Part shown: piece by piece, positions 16,272-24,819 of the stretch | How positions within the stretch are numbered: position 1 is the stretch's first letter | Layout of the letters: every line of letters begins with the position of its first letter | Origin: Thalassocella blandensis | Lineage (GTDB): Bacteria; Pseudomonadota; Gammaproteobacteria; Pseudomonadales; Cellvibrionaceae | DNA length: 64,000 bases | Assembly: GCA_902141825.1 (NCBI GenBank) | Contig: CABFPG010000013.1 | Coordinates: 62,001-126,000 of the forward strand | Reading direction: 5' to 3' | Notes under the pieces: generated by a model | The model's database searches: none | Told to the model about the DNA's origin: nothing | Seen by the model: only the letters and a program-made list of their open reading frames with translations | Position numbers and translations under genes: made by a program

Positions 16272-17249
16272 ATGTCAGAGAAATCCCTCCCGATAGCCCA
16301 ACATTTTCCGATTACCAACCCGATCACCTTGGGCTGCATGTGGTTTGGGGGAACCTGGGACGGCGATACCATTGAGCCAAGCACAGTTGCACACATGCAT
16401 CAAGCACTGGATGCGGCGATGGACGCAGGCATCAACTTTATCGATCACGCCGATATTTACGCCCTAGGTAAAGCCGAGGAAGTTTTTGGGCGCGTGTTGC
16501 AAGAGCGTCCCGAATTGCGTGACAAGCTCATTCTACAAACCAAGTGCGGCATTCGCTTTAAAGACGACGCGGGACCAGGTCGCTATGATTTTTCCGCTGA
16601 CTGGATTACACAGAGTGTGGAAAATAGTTTACGCCGCTTACACACAGAGCAGCTGGATATTCTGCTATTGCACCGTCCCGATCCGTTAATGCAACCGGAA
16701 GAAGTTGCCGAAGTATTCTCCAGCCTCCATGCCAGCGGCAAGGTGAAACATTTCGGGATCAGCAATATGCATCGCTTTCAAATAGAGTTTCTACAAGCTC
16801 ACCTTTCTCAACCGCTTATTGCCAACCAGCTGGAAGTGAATCTGAATCGTACAGACTGGCTCGATGAAGGCGTCACCGCTGGCGACCCACAAGGCCTGAC
16901 AAGTAATTTTAACAGTGGCACGCTGGAATACTGCCGCATGCACAATATTCAGATCCAGTCATGGGGCAGCCTTTGCATGGGCCAGTTCAGCGGTAAACCC
17001 GTGAATGACCTGCCCGCTCACAAGCAACAGACAGCCGCATTAGTCGCACAGTTTGCTGAAGCCTACGGCTGCTCACGCGAAGCGATTTTGCTTGCCTGGC
17101 TGCTCAAGCATCCAGCGAACATTCAGCCCGTTATTGGCACCACCAATATCGACAGAATTAAAGCCTGCAGTGAAGCACCAAAGGTGCAGCTGAGCCGGGA
17201 AGACTGGTATGCCCTGTATGTGAGTTCGCGCGGGCAGGCTTTACCCTAG
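16272..17249 (+). CDS. Aldo/keto reductase, YdhF-like
   Basis: This protein of about 325 aa has the NADPH-dependent TIM-barrel AKR pattern: DHADIY with the catalytic Tyr, QTKCGI with the Lys, LLLHRPDPLM with the His, GKVKHFGISN, and a C-terminal cofactor region PVIGTTNIDRI. DHADIY, HRPDPLM and GKV(R/K)HFG(V/I)SN match the E. coli YdhF subgroup. It should reduce carbonyl compounds, but the physiological substrate is unknown. The start is uncertain: TTG 16251, ATG 16260 and ATG 16272 are all in frame and none has a good ribosome site. 16272 fits the family's usual N-terminus. Confidence 0.88.
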   Translation: MSEKSLPIAQHFPITNPITLGCMWFGGTWDGDTIEPSTVAHMHQALDAAMDAGINFIDHADIYALGKAEEVFGRVLQERPELRDKLILQTKCGIRFKDDAGPGRYDFSADWITQSVENSLRRLHTEQLDILLLHRPDPLMQPEEVAEVFSSLHASGKVKHFGISNMHRFQIEFLQAHLSQPLIANQLEVNLNRTDWLDEGVTAGDPQGLTSNFNSGTLEYCRMHNIQIQSWGSLCMGQFSGKPVNDLPAHKQQTAALVAQFAEAYGCSREAILLAWLLKHPANIQPVIGTTNIDRIKACSEAPKVQLSREDWYALYVSSRGQALP

Positions 17250-17603
17250 CTTCGAGGCTGGGGATATCCCCTTAGTTTGGCGCATCATATTCCACGTTCG
17301 AGTTCCGGCTTTTATCTAATGCCTTGAACTGACCTCGGCAATGGAAAATGGTGCGTCGACAACATTTATACATAGTTTTCGCTTATACCAATAGATAAAT
17401 AAAACCTGTGTTTTCAGATGTTTATAACCTAGCTAGACCGTCTCTTTTCATCTGCCTCTTCTTTTTCAAATGATTTTTTTTGCTCCTATTCTCACTCTGA
17501 AAAACACCCGTCATGACAAATAGAGATAAACCCCAATAAGCGCAACGCTTGCCGTATGCATCTGCTAAATTTATGCATGTAACGGCTTAAATTGGAAGCT
17601 CTC
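17250..17603. other. Intergenic region before receiver-output gene
   Basis: About 350 bp with no gene. It becomes AT-rich after 17380. No convincing hairpin terminator for the reductase gene and no clear promoter match could be picked out. Confidence 0.5.
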
Positions 17604-18812
17604 ATGAATGCAAGCACGCGGTTGATGCTGGTCGACGACAATGATTTGGCTCGGTCTTCTTTGGCTGAGGCACTGCAGACTGAATTTGAAATTTTAGCAC
17701 TCGCAAATGGCGATGTGGCTCTGACAAAAATTCATGAATGGCTACCCGATGTGGTGTTAACCGATGTGGAAATGCCCGGCAGGAACGGTTATGAATTGTG
17801 TGACGCGATAAAACGCAATGAAGCCACGCAACATATTCCCGTTATTTTTTTCTCTCACCAGGACTCCATACGCGAACGAATGGTTGGGTATGAAATGGGC
17901 GGTGATGACTATCTCAAAAAAGACTGCGATCTGGCAGAGCTTAAATTCAAACTCAACTTATCGGCTAAACGTTCTCGCCAGAGCCGCGAACTCAAAGCGA
18001 GTTATGAGTCCGCTCAAAGCACGGCACTTGAAGCACTCTCCACCAGTTTTGAACTGGGCAAAGCAGTGCGCTACATTGAACAGAGTTATGCCTGCAGTGA
18101 ATTTGAAGAACTGGGAAAAATGCTGGCGCGATTCGCGCTGGATATTAATTTATCCGCTGTGGTGATGTTTGTCAGTCGTACCGGATTGTTATTTTTCACA
18201 AGTTCAGGAAAGGATACCGCTCCCCTCGAAGCCCAGCTTATGGAAAAATTACACAGCCGGGATCGCTTTGTCGATTTTGGCTGTCGCACGCTGGTGAACT
18301 ATCCTCAAGTGGCGATATTAATTAAAAACATGCCGCTGGATGACAGGGAACGTTATGGTCGCATCAAGGATACATTGCCATTTGTCATGGGGGCTACAGA
18401 TGCGAAGGTGCGAATGCTCGATGCAGAAAAAGCCCTGTCTCTACAGTGCAACGAACTGACGTCTTCCATTGAAGCAATTGAAATGACGCTGGAAACGATT
18501 AAGAATAATTACCAGCATGAGGTTTCAGGAATTTCCACGATCATGGCTGAGCTACGTGCAACTATTGCAATGGATATTCATAAACTGGATATCACCCTGG
18601 AAGACGAAACTCATATCGTTGAACTGATTGAAAGCACAGGCCGAAAAATAGATTTGTTTCTGCAGGAAAATTCCAGTACAGAAGATATACTCAATAACAT
18701 TGTTGAACTTTTGCAACGACTGACGAAAGAACAAAATAGAATTATTGTCGACACTCTGGCCAGCTCAAAAGTGGAAGATGAAACAATTATGGGCGACGTT
18801 GAATTATTTTAA
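17604..18812 (+). CDS. Response regulator with unrecognised C-terminal output domain (paralogue of 60684-61844)
   Basis: The start is set at ATG 17604 (402 aa), with GGAAG five bases upstream; a TTG at 17592 is also in frame. Residues 1-120 are a receiver domain with D11/D12, phosphoacceptor D54 (LTDVEMPG) and K105/K106. The usual Lys-Pro is replaced by KKDC, which is unusual. The remaining 280 residues match no output domain I know. They include a conserved IKNMPLDD-x4-GR-KD block, a long helical stretch, and end DVELF. The protein at 60684-61844 has the same layout, VKNMPLDD-x4-GRLKD and a final SVELL. No kinase is adjacent. A role in protein-protein signalling rather than DNA binding is inferred from the lack of any HTH. 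Confidence 0.85.
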   Translation: MNASTRLMLVDDNDLARSSLAEALQTEFEILALANGDVALTKIHEWLPDVVLTDVEMPGRNGYELCDAIKRNEATQHIPVIFFSHQDSIRERMVGYEMGGDDYLKKDCDLAELKFKLNLSAKRSRQSRELKASYESAQSTALEALSTSFELGKAVRYIEQSYACSEFEELGKMLARFALDINLSAVVMFVSRTGLLFFTSSGKDTAPLEAQLMEKLHSRDRFVDFGCRTLVNYPQVAILIKNMPLDDRERYGRIKDTLPFVMGATDAKVRMLDAEKALSLQCNELTSSIEAIEMTLETIKNNYQHEVSGISTIMAELRATIAMDIHKLDITLEDETHIVELIESTGRKIDLFLQENSSTEDILNNIVELLQRLTKEQNRIIVDTLASSKVEDETIMGDVELF

Positions 18813-18816
18813 CTTT

Positions 18817-19374
18817 TTACGCGGTCACATCCATCAACGATTTCTGCATAAATACGCTGTAAGCCAGTGCTTCATCCTCATTCATTCCCTGGCCAGAAAA
18901 TTCGCCATAAGGTTCACAGGTGGCATAGCCCAGTTTGGTATACAGTGCTATCGCTTCGGGCTGGTATATTCCAGTTTCCAACACCAGCTTCTCAGCCCCT
19001 GCTGCCTGCAAGGCTGTCTCAAGATGGTGAATGATTCGGCTGGCTATACCGCTTCCACGCCTATCCGGCATGACAAAAATTCGTTTTAATTCGGCTTTGT
19101 TACGCGTGAGAAATTTTCCTGCTCCTATGCCCACCAACTGGTGCTGCACATACGCACCCATGACAAGCGCTTTGTGCTCAGCCAAATCTTTCGCACTGTC
19201 CAGAAAACATACCTCTGCTGGATACAGTGACAGGGTATAGGCATCCGAGGCGCTTAAAAGAACCTGCAAATGAGGATCTTGATAGTCAACCGGTTTCACC
19301 ACCACGGCATGAGGCGCGAGCACAGCGTTTGCGGAAACTTTTTCTCTATTGTTATTTGAGTTTTTATTCTTCAT
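18817..19374 (-). CDS. GNAT family N-acetyltransferase
   Basis: This 185-aa protein has the GNAT core: VGIGAGKF, then AELKRIFVMPDRRGSGIASRII, which carries the acetyl-CoA pyrophosphate-binding R/Q-x-x-G-x-G/A loop (RRGSGIA). YQPEAIALYTKLGY is the C-terminal GNAT motif. The N-terminal 25 residues (Asn/Lys-rich) are outside the domain, so the true start may lie downstream. It converges on the receiver-output gene with only a 4-bp gap. The acceptor substrate cannot be read from sequence. Confidence 0.88.
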   Translation of the reverse strand: MKNKNSNNNREKVSANAVLAPHAVVVKPVDYQDPHLQVLLSASDAYTLSLYPAEVCFLDSAKDLAEHKALVMGAYVQHQLVGIGAGKFLTRNKAELKRIFVMPDRRGSGIASRIIHHLETALQAAGAEKLVLETGIYQPEAIALYTKLGYATCEPYGEFSGQGMNEDEALAYSVFMQKSLMDVTA

Positions 19375-19409
19375 TTAGAACCCGGGTTTTTTAACGGTCA
19401 CGCACGAAT

Positions 19410-19598
19410 TTATTTTTGCTTTAAGCGACGGCGCTGTTGTGCCTGGGCAATAATCTCGCGCTTTTGTTCAGAAGAGGCCTGACTCCAGCGGATAATATCA
19501 TCCAGATGGCGGAAGCATCCCAAACAGACATCATTCTCATCCAGGCAGCAGTTTCGTACGCAGGGCGACGCTATTTCTGGCTGATTTTCTTTGTTCAC
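19410..19598 (-). CDS. DUF1289 small cysteine-rich protein
   Basis: This 62-aa protein has the DUF1289 pattern SPCVRNCCLDENDVCLGCFR: four spaced cysteines that probably bind a metal, followed by a conserved LDDIIRWSQASSEQKREII helix. Length and layout are standard for the family, whose function is unknown. It lies 35 bp upstream of the GNAT gene on the same strand, so the two may be co-transcribed. Confidence 0.9.
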   Translation of the reverse strand: MNKENQPEIASPCVRNCCLDENDVCLGCFRHLDDIIRWSQASSEQKREIIAQAQQRRRLKQK

Positions 19599-19796
19599 TC
19601 ATCGCTCCGCATATTTTCACTGCATAAGTTAAAGTAAAATTTTACCTTTTTATGATCTAAAACATAAACCTTTAACAAAATATTCGCTAACGTCTTTTCA
19701 ACTCGGCCGGGAAACGTAAAAATACCCGGAACCAAATCTCTCGTAAAAATCGTGCCAGCCTCACTCTTTCTTGATGGATGCTCAGGGGACAATGCT

Positions 19797-21182
19797 ATGC
19801 TGTCTGATCGGCAACAAAAACTGGCTGCCAGCTTCACGGTATTATTTTCTATTGGTTGGATCGAACTGTTCGGCCTGCCCGCTACTGAACTGACAAAAGC
19901 TCAGGAGATTACTGCTGGCATATTAATGATTGCCGCCATTCTCTGGGTCAGTGAATGGGTCTCGCTGTTTGTCGTCAGCTTTCTGATTCTCGCATTGCAA
20001 ACTGTCTGGCTACTGCCATCGCTCTCAGGCGATGTCACTTCCCCCACGGTATTTTACGATTCCTTCTTTAACAACATTATATTGCTGTTCTTAGGGGGAT
20101 TTGTCTTGTCGGCGCTGATGCAAAAATACGGCTTGGACTTGCGCTTTGCGCAAGCTATTCTTGCTCGTACAAAAGGAAAACCTTCCGCCACGCTGCTGGG
20201 AATTATAGCTGTCTGCGCGTTTCTTTCCATGTGGATAAGTAATACGGCAACAACAGCCATGATGCTGACAATAATTTTTCCCTTACTCAAACATATCGAC
20301 AGTCAGCATCGTTTTCGCATTGCGCTGGTATTAAGTGTGCCATTTGCCTGCAATATCGGTGGAATAGGAACGCCGATTGGCACACCACCCAATGCGATTG
20401 CTTTGTCTTATTTAACGCAGCAGGGTTTTCACATCAGCTTTATGCAATGGATGCTGCTGACCTTGCCTTTTATGCTGGTGTTTCTTCTACTGCTATGGCA
20501 ATTGCTGCTTCGCATGTATCCACCCGACGACATCATTCTGGAGATTAAAGAGAGAGAGACTGAAGCTTTGTCGTTGAAACACTGGTCAGCGATTGGGATT
20601 TTTGTGGTGACTGCACTCGGCTGGTTTTTTGGTACCAGCTTGTCACTCAACACCGGCACGGTGGCCTTATTCCCCATCATTGTGAGTTTCTGGTTTGGAC
20701 TGCTCGATACCGCTGATTTTCGTAAATTGCCCTGGGATATTCTTTACATTATTTCAGGAGGATTGGCTCTGGGCGTAGCTCTGCAATTGAGCGGCCTGGG
20801 AGAAGTATTAGTCAGCATTCTTCCGCTGGATCTGTCACCCATATTGATTCTCGCCTTCGCGGCTTTTGCCGCAGGCATCATGTCCACGGTGATGAGCAAC
20901 ACTGCAACCGCAGGTCTGGTTATTCCCCTGGTCATGTCTCTGGATATCAGCAATAACATGATGCTCGCACTCGTCACTACCTTGGCCTTGATGTGCTCCA
21001 TGGCGATGGCGCTTCCTGTGACGACACCCCCCAATGCCATTGCCTTTAGTTCTCGCGCCATCAATACCCGGGACATGATGCTCTGCGGCGGCATTATGAC
21101 ATTACTGGGATTTGTTATTTTAGTCTTGCTGGGTCCGGTGTATTGGCAATTTATTGGTAATTTATTCGTAATAAATAGATAA
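19797..21182 (+). CDS. DASS/SLC13 family sodium:anion symporter
   Basis: ATG 19797 (461 aa) is chosen because AGGGGA lies seven bases upstream; the in-frame GTG at 19752 has no ribosome site. The protein is a polytopic inner-membrane carrier with roughly eleven to twelve hydrophobic segments. It carries the family's duplicated signature: SNTATTAMM with GTPIGTPPNAIA in the first half, SNTATAGLV with TTPPNAIAF in the second. These SNT motifs form the Na+/carboxylate sites of DASS transporters. The substrate is probably a di- or tricarboxylate, or sulfate; sequence alone does not decide. The zinc-ribbon protein gene starts 26 bp downstream. Confidence 0.93.
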   Translation: MLSDRQQKLAASFTVLFSIGWIELFGLPATELTKAQEITAGILMIAAILWVSEWVSLFVVSFLILALQTVWLLPSLSGDVTSPTVFYDSFFNNIILLFLGGFVLSALMQKYGLDLRFAQAILARTKGKPSATLLGIIAVCAFLSMWISNTATTAMMLTIIFPLLKHIDSQHRFRIALVLSVPFACNIGGIGTPIGTPPNAIALSYLTQQGFHISFMQWMLLTLPFMLVFLLLLWQLLLRMYPPDDIILEIKERETEALSLKHWSAIGIFVVTALGWFFGTSLSLNTGTVALFPIIVSFWFGLLDTADFRKLPWDILYIISGGLALGVALQLSGLGEVLVSILPLDLSPILILAFAAFAAGIMSTVMSNTATAGLVIPLVMSLDISNNMMLALVTTLALMCSMAMALPVTTPPNAIAFSSRAINTRDMMLCGGIMTLLGFVILVLLGPVYWQFIGNLFVINR

Positions 21183-21208
21183 GCACAATCGTATCATCGA
21201 GGTGAATA

Positions 21209-21529
21209 ATGGAACTTCATATTCAGAAATGTCAGCAGTGTGGCTCCCATCATCAGCGTAATATTCTGGTTCGCAGTGAGGAACAGAAGGTGTTCGTCCA
21301 ATGCCGGGATTGTAAATCCTTGGTCGCACGATATATTTTAGCCAGCGGTGGCTATTATCATGAAGGTAAGGATTTTGAAAGTTTTCTTCGATCGATAGAG
21401 CGAGATCAAGGCACCACCAGTGGACGGGATTTACAAACTCTGTTTGAGGAAGTGCAACAGTCCGTCGCCCAGGAATTTGAAGACACGATAAAAAAGGCAG
21501 GTGAACGCTACGGCGAACAACTGCCTTGA
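21209..21529 (+). CDS. Small zinc-ribbon-like protein, unknown function
   Basis: A 106-aa cytoplasmic protein with two CxxC knuckles (CQQC at residues 8-11 and CRDC at about 32-35) in an antiparallel ribbon context, followed by a charged helical tail. AGGTGA lies four bases before the ATG. It probably shares a transcript with the DASS transporter 26 bp upstream. I do not recognise a named family. Metal binding is inferred from the cysteines. Confidence 0.75.
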   Translation: MELHIQKCQQCGSHHQRNILVRSEEQKVFVQCRDCKSLVARYILASGGYYHEGKDFESFLRSIERDQGTTSGRDLQTLFEEVQQSVAQEFEDTIKKAGERYGEQLP

Positions 21530-21577
21530 GCATTGAAAAACATTACAGCAATTACATTGCGCTCATCGCTGTTTTTA

Positions 21578-23707
21578 TCAAAAACTCAACCGTAGACCCG
21601 CTTCCAAAGACCGACCAGCCGATGGGGCGATATCTCGCAAAAACGATGTGCTTTCGCGAATGTCTTCATCGCTGGCATTTTTCACTTTGGCAAACAAAAG
21701 GCTGTCTGCAGAATCATTTAACGCATATTCCAACGCCAGATCCACGCGGGTATAAGCATCGGTCGGCGCTTCATCTGTTCCGGCACGGCGCTGTTCAAAC
21801 GCATGCAATACCGTAACACGACTGGTCACACGAGAATATTGATAGGCCCACTCCGCACCCACACGAGCAGGAGGCATTCGCGGTATGTCCTCATCACTTG
21901 CCAGACGACCTCGAATCACATCGCCAAAAATTTTTGCTTCGTGACGCTGCCAGTAGTGTTTCAGCTCCACCTCAGCCCCATGAAATGTTGCGTCCTGCTG
22001 CGTAAATGCATACACATTAAAATCATCCTGAGCGGTATTGGTATTGCGCAGGTATATATAGTCAGCAAAATCATTGTAAAACAAAGTCAAAAATCCTTCG
22101 GTATTGGCTTGGCTCCAGGACAGTGAAACATCAACATTTTGCGAGCGCTCTGCATCCAAGGCACTGTTACCGACCTCTATCGCCTGCGTCGCACCGTGAA
22201 CAACATAAGAACCCTGGTCATTGCCAATATTGGAAAACAGTTCTTCTACAGTGGGAGCACGCTCTGCTGAAGAAAGAGCCACACCCAAGTTAAACACAGA
22301 ATTCAATTCCCATAGTCCGGACAAGGCGAGGCTAAGGTTGGTAAAACTCTCCTGCCCCAAATTCTGCTCCAGTTCAAGCTGATCCCGATCCAGGCGCATA
22401 CCGACTTGATAAAGACCTATTGAGGAATGAAAATCCTCCAATAGGAAAACACCGAAGGATTTTTCCTTCACAGGGGGAATAAAACTTTCTTCTCCAATTG
22501 CCGAAAAATCCTCAACATTCGCTTGGACTCCAACGGCGCCATGCCACCCTGCAATATTTTTATGCACGATTTCCAAACGGTTTTCTGTGCTGCGTTTTTC
22601 AAAGCGGGTGCCATGGTCTTCGGCTTCTGCCGCTTCCTCACCCCCTGACTCTATTTCTTTATGTTCATATTCCGTGTGCGTTAGATACCAGCGAATATGC
22701 TCGATATTGGTGAACACATCATGCCAGTCACCACGCACATCATAGCGCGTTCGCTCCATTTCAATATTAATGGAAGCTTCATGTTCCTCATGTTCTTCGT
22801 GTTCACCTTCTTCCTCTTCTTCATGCTCAGCATGAACGTGTGCGCCCGGAGGAATGCCGTAATCATTTTCCAGATGGTTCACGGCAAAACCAAGATAACC
22901 CTGATCGAAAATATAACTTGTGCCAAGCGTGAAAGACTGCGTTTCCGTTGCGCTGTTCGCCACATAACCGTTAGTATTTTCTTCATGCTCCTCATGACCT
23001 TCTTCATGGCCTTCTTCATGCTCCTCTTCATTTTCCCGAATGGCAAAACCTGGAATTTGAACATTGTTGGTACTGCGCTTTAAGCCATCGAGGTAGAAGG
23101 CAAAATTATCTATACCCGTGCTGATCTTGCCGACCACGGTGGTTTCATCATTCACAGAACCATGACGCACTTCCATTCGACCCTGTGGTCTGGTTTGCCG
23201 CTCCTGCGGAATTCGCCTATCCAGAATATTCACAACGCCACCAATCGCACCACCGCCGTAGAGCAACGTGCTCGGCCCACGCAGAACTTCAATTCCTTCA
23301 GCCAATATAGCTTCGCTGACCACTGCGTGATCGGGACTGACATTTGAGGCATCTGCCACACTGGTACTGTTTTGCAGCACGGTAACACGAGCCCCTTGCT
23401 GCCCACGAATAACCGGTCGTCCTACTGCCGGACCAAAACTGGCATTGTTAATGCCGGCAAAGGAAGCAAGGGTTTCGCCGATGGTTGCACCAGACTTATC
23501 TCGTAACGTCTCGTCAGAGATCACAGTAACTGGAATTGCATTCTGATTGGATTGACGATGCACTGGCACAGTGACCAGTACATGTTCTTCCTTAATTTCC
23601 TGTTGAACTTTTACTGACTTTTCTGCTGACTCAGCGGCATTTGCAACACCACCATAGACCAGCCCTGCGCTGGCCATTGCCAGCACCAGAGGATGAATTT
23701 TTAGCAT
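21578..23707 (-). CDS. TonB-dependent receptor with His/Glu-rich loops, probable zinc (ZnuD-like) receptor
   Basis: This 709-aa protein has a signal peptide (cleavage near VANAA). A plug domain follows (GATIGETLASFAGINNASFG, RPVIRGQQGARVTVL, EVLRGPSTLLYGGGAIGGVVNI), then a beta-barrel ending GLRLSF. Two extracellular-loop regions are dense in His and Glu (repeated HEEGHEE near residue 225 and HEEHEEHE near 300), with a further Glu/His stretch near 350. Such loops occur in zinc receptors of the ZnuD type. Zinc, or another divalent metal, is therefore the likely cargo. No Zur or Fur box was recognised upstream. A small exported protein gene lies 178 bp upstream on the same strand. Confidence 0.9.
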   Translation of the reverse strand: MLKIHPLVLAMASAGLVYGGVANAAESAEKSVKVQQEIKEEHVLVTVPVHRQSNQNAIPVTVISDETLRDKSGATIGETLASFAGINNASFGPAVGRPVIRGQQGARVTVLQNSTSVADASNVSPDHAVVSEAILAEGIEVLRGPSTLLYGGGAIGGVVNILDRRIPQERQTRPQGRMEVRHGSVNDETTVVGKISTGIDNFAFYLDGLKRSTNNVQIPGFAIRENEEEHEEGHEEGHEEHEENTNGYVANSATETQSFTLGTSYIFDQGYLGFAVNHLENDYGIPPGAHVHAEHEEEEEGEHEEHEEHEASINIEMERTRYDVRGDWHDVFTNIEHIRWYLTHTEYEHKEIESGGEEAAEAEDHGTRFEKRSTENRLEIVHKNIAGWHGAVGVQANVEDFSAIGEESFIPPVKEKSFGVFLLEDFHSSIGLYQVGMRLDRDQLELEQNLGQESFTNLSLALSGLWELNSVFNLGVALSSAERAPTVEELFSNIGNDQGSYVVHGATQAIEVGNSALDAERSQNVDVSLSWSQANTEGFLTLFYNDFADYIYLRNTNTAQDDFNVYAFTQQDATFHGAEVELKHYWQRHEAKIFGDVIRGRLASDEDIPRMPPARVGAEWAYQYSRVTSRVTVLHAFEQRRAGTDEAPTDAYTRVDLALEYALNDSADSLLFAKVKNASDEDIRESTSFLRDIAPSAGRSLEAGLRLSF

Positions 23708-23885
23708 TGTACTTTCCTAACGTTAACGCCACGCACAGCGATGCGCGCAGCCAGGCATTCTTTTTTTAATTAAATAGGGAATGCGCTTAATGTTCATATT
23801 CGGGCTGCAACAGACATTTCCAGCACTGCAAAACACAGGCTCTGCTCAGTCAAACGCAACCACTAGCGGGATGAAGAATTAAGAC

Positions 23886-24179
23886 TTAGGAAAGATGGGG
23901 AGGGGCTCGTAACAGGCGTTGGTATTCGATGAAACCTGCTGCCGAATTACACTGCACAGAGAACTGGAATGGCAGGGCAATACATGCCTGCCACAGCAAC
24001 TCAAATGCATGTGAATTGACTGCAGATGCACTGTGACTCTGACAAATATAACAGGCCAGGTGCTCACTGCTGGCCTTGCCTTTTTCACTGATTTCAACGC
24101 TGTGATAGGCATGAACAAGCTGGCTGAAGGTAAACGTCAGCAGTAACGCGACAATTATTTTACGCCAGTTCTTGATCAT
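23886..24179 (-). CDS. Small exported Cys/His protein upstream of metal-type TBDR
   Basis: A 97-aa frame from ATG 24179 with a signal peptide (IIVALLLTFTFSQLVHA). A short region with HLACYICQSH (CxxC flanked by His) and two further cysteines follows. Size and pattern resemble small secreted CxxC/His proteins of the DUF2946 kind often found near metal transport genes, but the match is not certain. There is no strong ribosome site. An overlapping frame at 23879-24118 lacks a signal peptide and is considered a shadow. Confidence 0.5.
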   Translation of the reverse strand: MIKNWRKIIVALLLTFTFSQLVHAYHSVEISEKGKASSEHLACYICQSHSASAVNSHAFELLWQACIALPFQFSVQCNSAAGFIEYQRLLRAPPHLS

Positions 24180-24819
24180 GGGTTACGGTGTGTGTTTTGT
24201 ATGCTCGTTGTAATGCTTGTGTTTTTCTGCGGTTTTGTGCGGGTGGTCGCCAGGCTGCTCTGGTTTATACATCCAAGTTTAAAACCTGCTGTTTTATCTT
24301 GGCTTTACCTGTGGCAACAGCTTCTAATACAGCGCCTGCGTACGCCGCGTCTTTCGCCAGCATGATGGCCGGTTGAAACAAAATGGCCATCGACTATATC
24401 GAATCTTATGCCGCTTTGATTCAGCTTTATGCAGGTTTGGCACCGCTTCCACCGTTGTTTTTACCGCTGCAATTAATAATTTTCAATTCGCCGGGAAAAA
24501 CAAAATTTTCCTTTGCCGTTTATCAAATAAACGAACACGTTATCTGGTGCCACACATTATCATGGGCGCTATTAAAAACACATGAAATATTGCACATATT
24601 TTTTCGTATCCACCACGACGGGAACTAAACTTACCACTGTTCATCAGAGGAATTGAGCCATTAATCCCGCCGTTCGTTATACGACCATAGTGCGCAAGCA
24701 TTTAATCCATTTTTGATGTACTGAACCAGACATTTAACCTGAAACGTAACCACAAGTACGTAAACCACAGATCTCAAGTACAACGCAAAACGTTGTTAAG
24801 TTTATCCGGAGCAAAGTGA
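24180..24819. other. Intergenic region before ald
   Basis: About 640 bp with no convincing gene. Several short frames overlap on both strands, among them a 41-codon minus-strand frame at 24265-24390 with a protein-like Ala-rich composition but no ribosome site. The last 100 bp, before the GGAG of ald, should contain the ald promoter. No RNA gene or riboswitch fold was recognised. Confidence 0.5.

Noticed and set aside
23700-24260. Zur or Fur operator upstream of the metal-type TBDR
   Set aside because: Searched by eye for the AT-rich palindromes of both regulators; nothing close enough was found.
24265-24390. 41-codon minus-strand frame with Ala-rich helical composition
   Set aside because: Too short, no ribosome site and an in-frame stop just upstream of the ATG; recorded only in the intergenic entry.
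24383-24628. Plus-strand 81-codon frame upstream of ald
   Set aside because: Overlaps other short frames, has no ribosome site and no recognisable domain.
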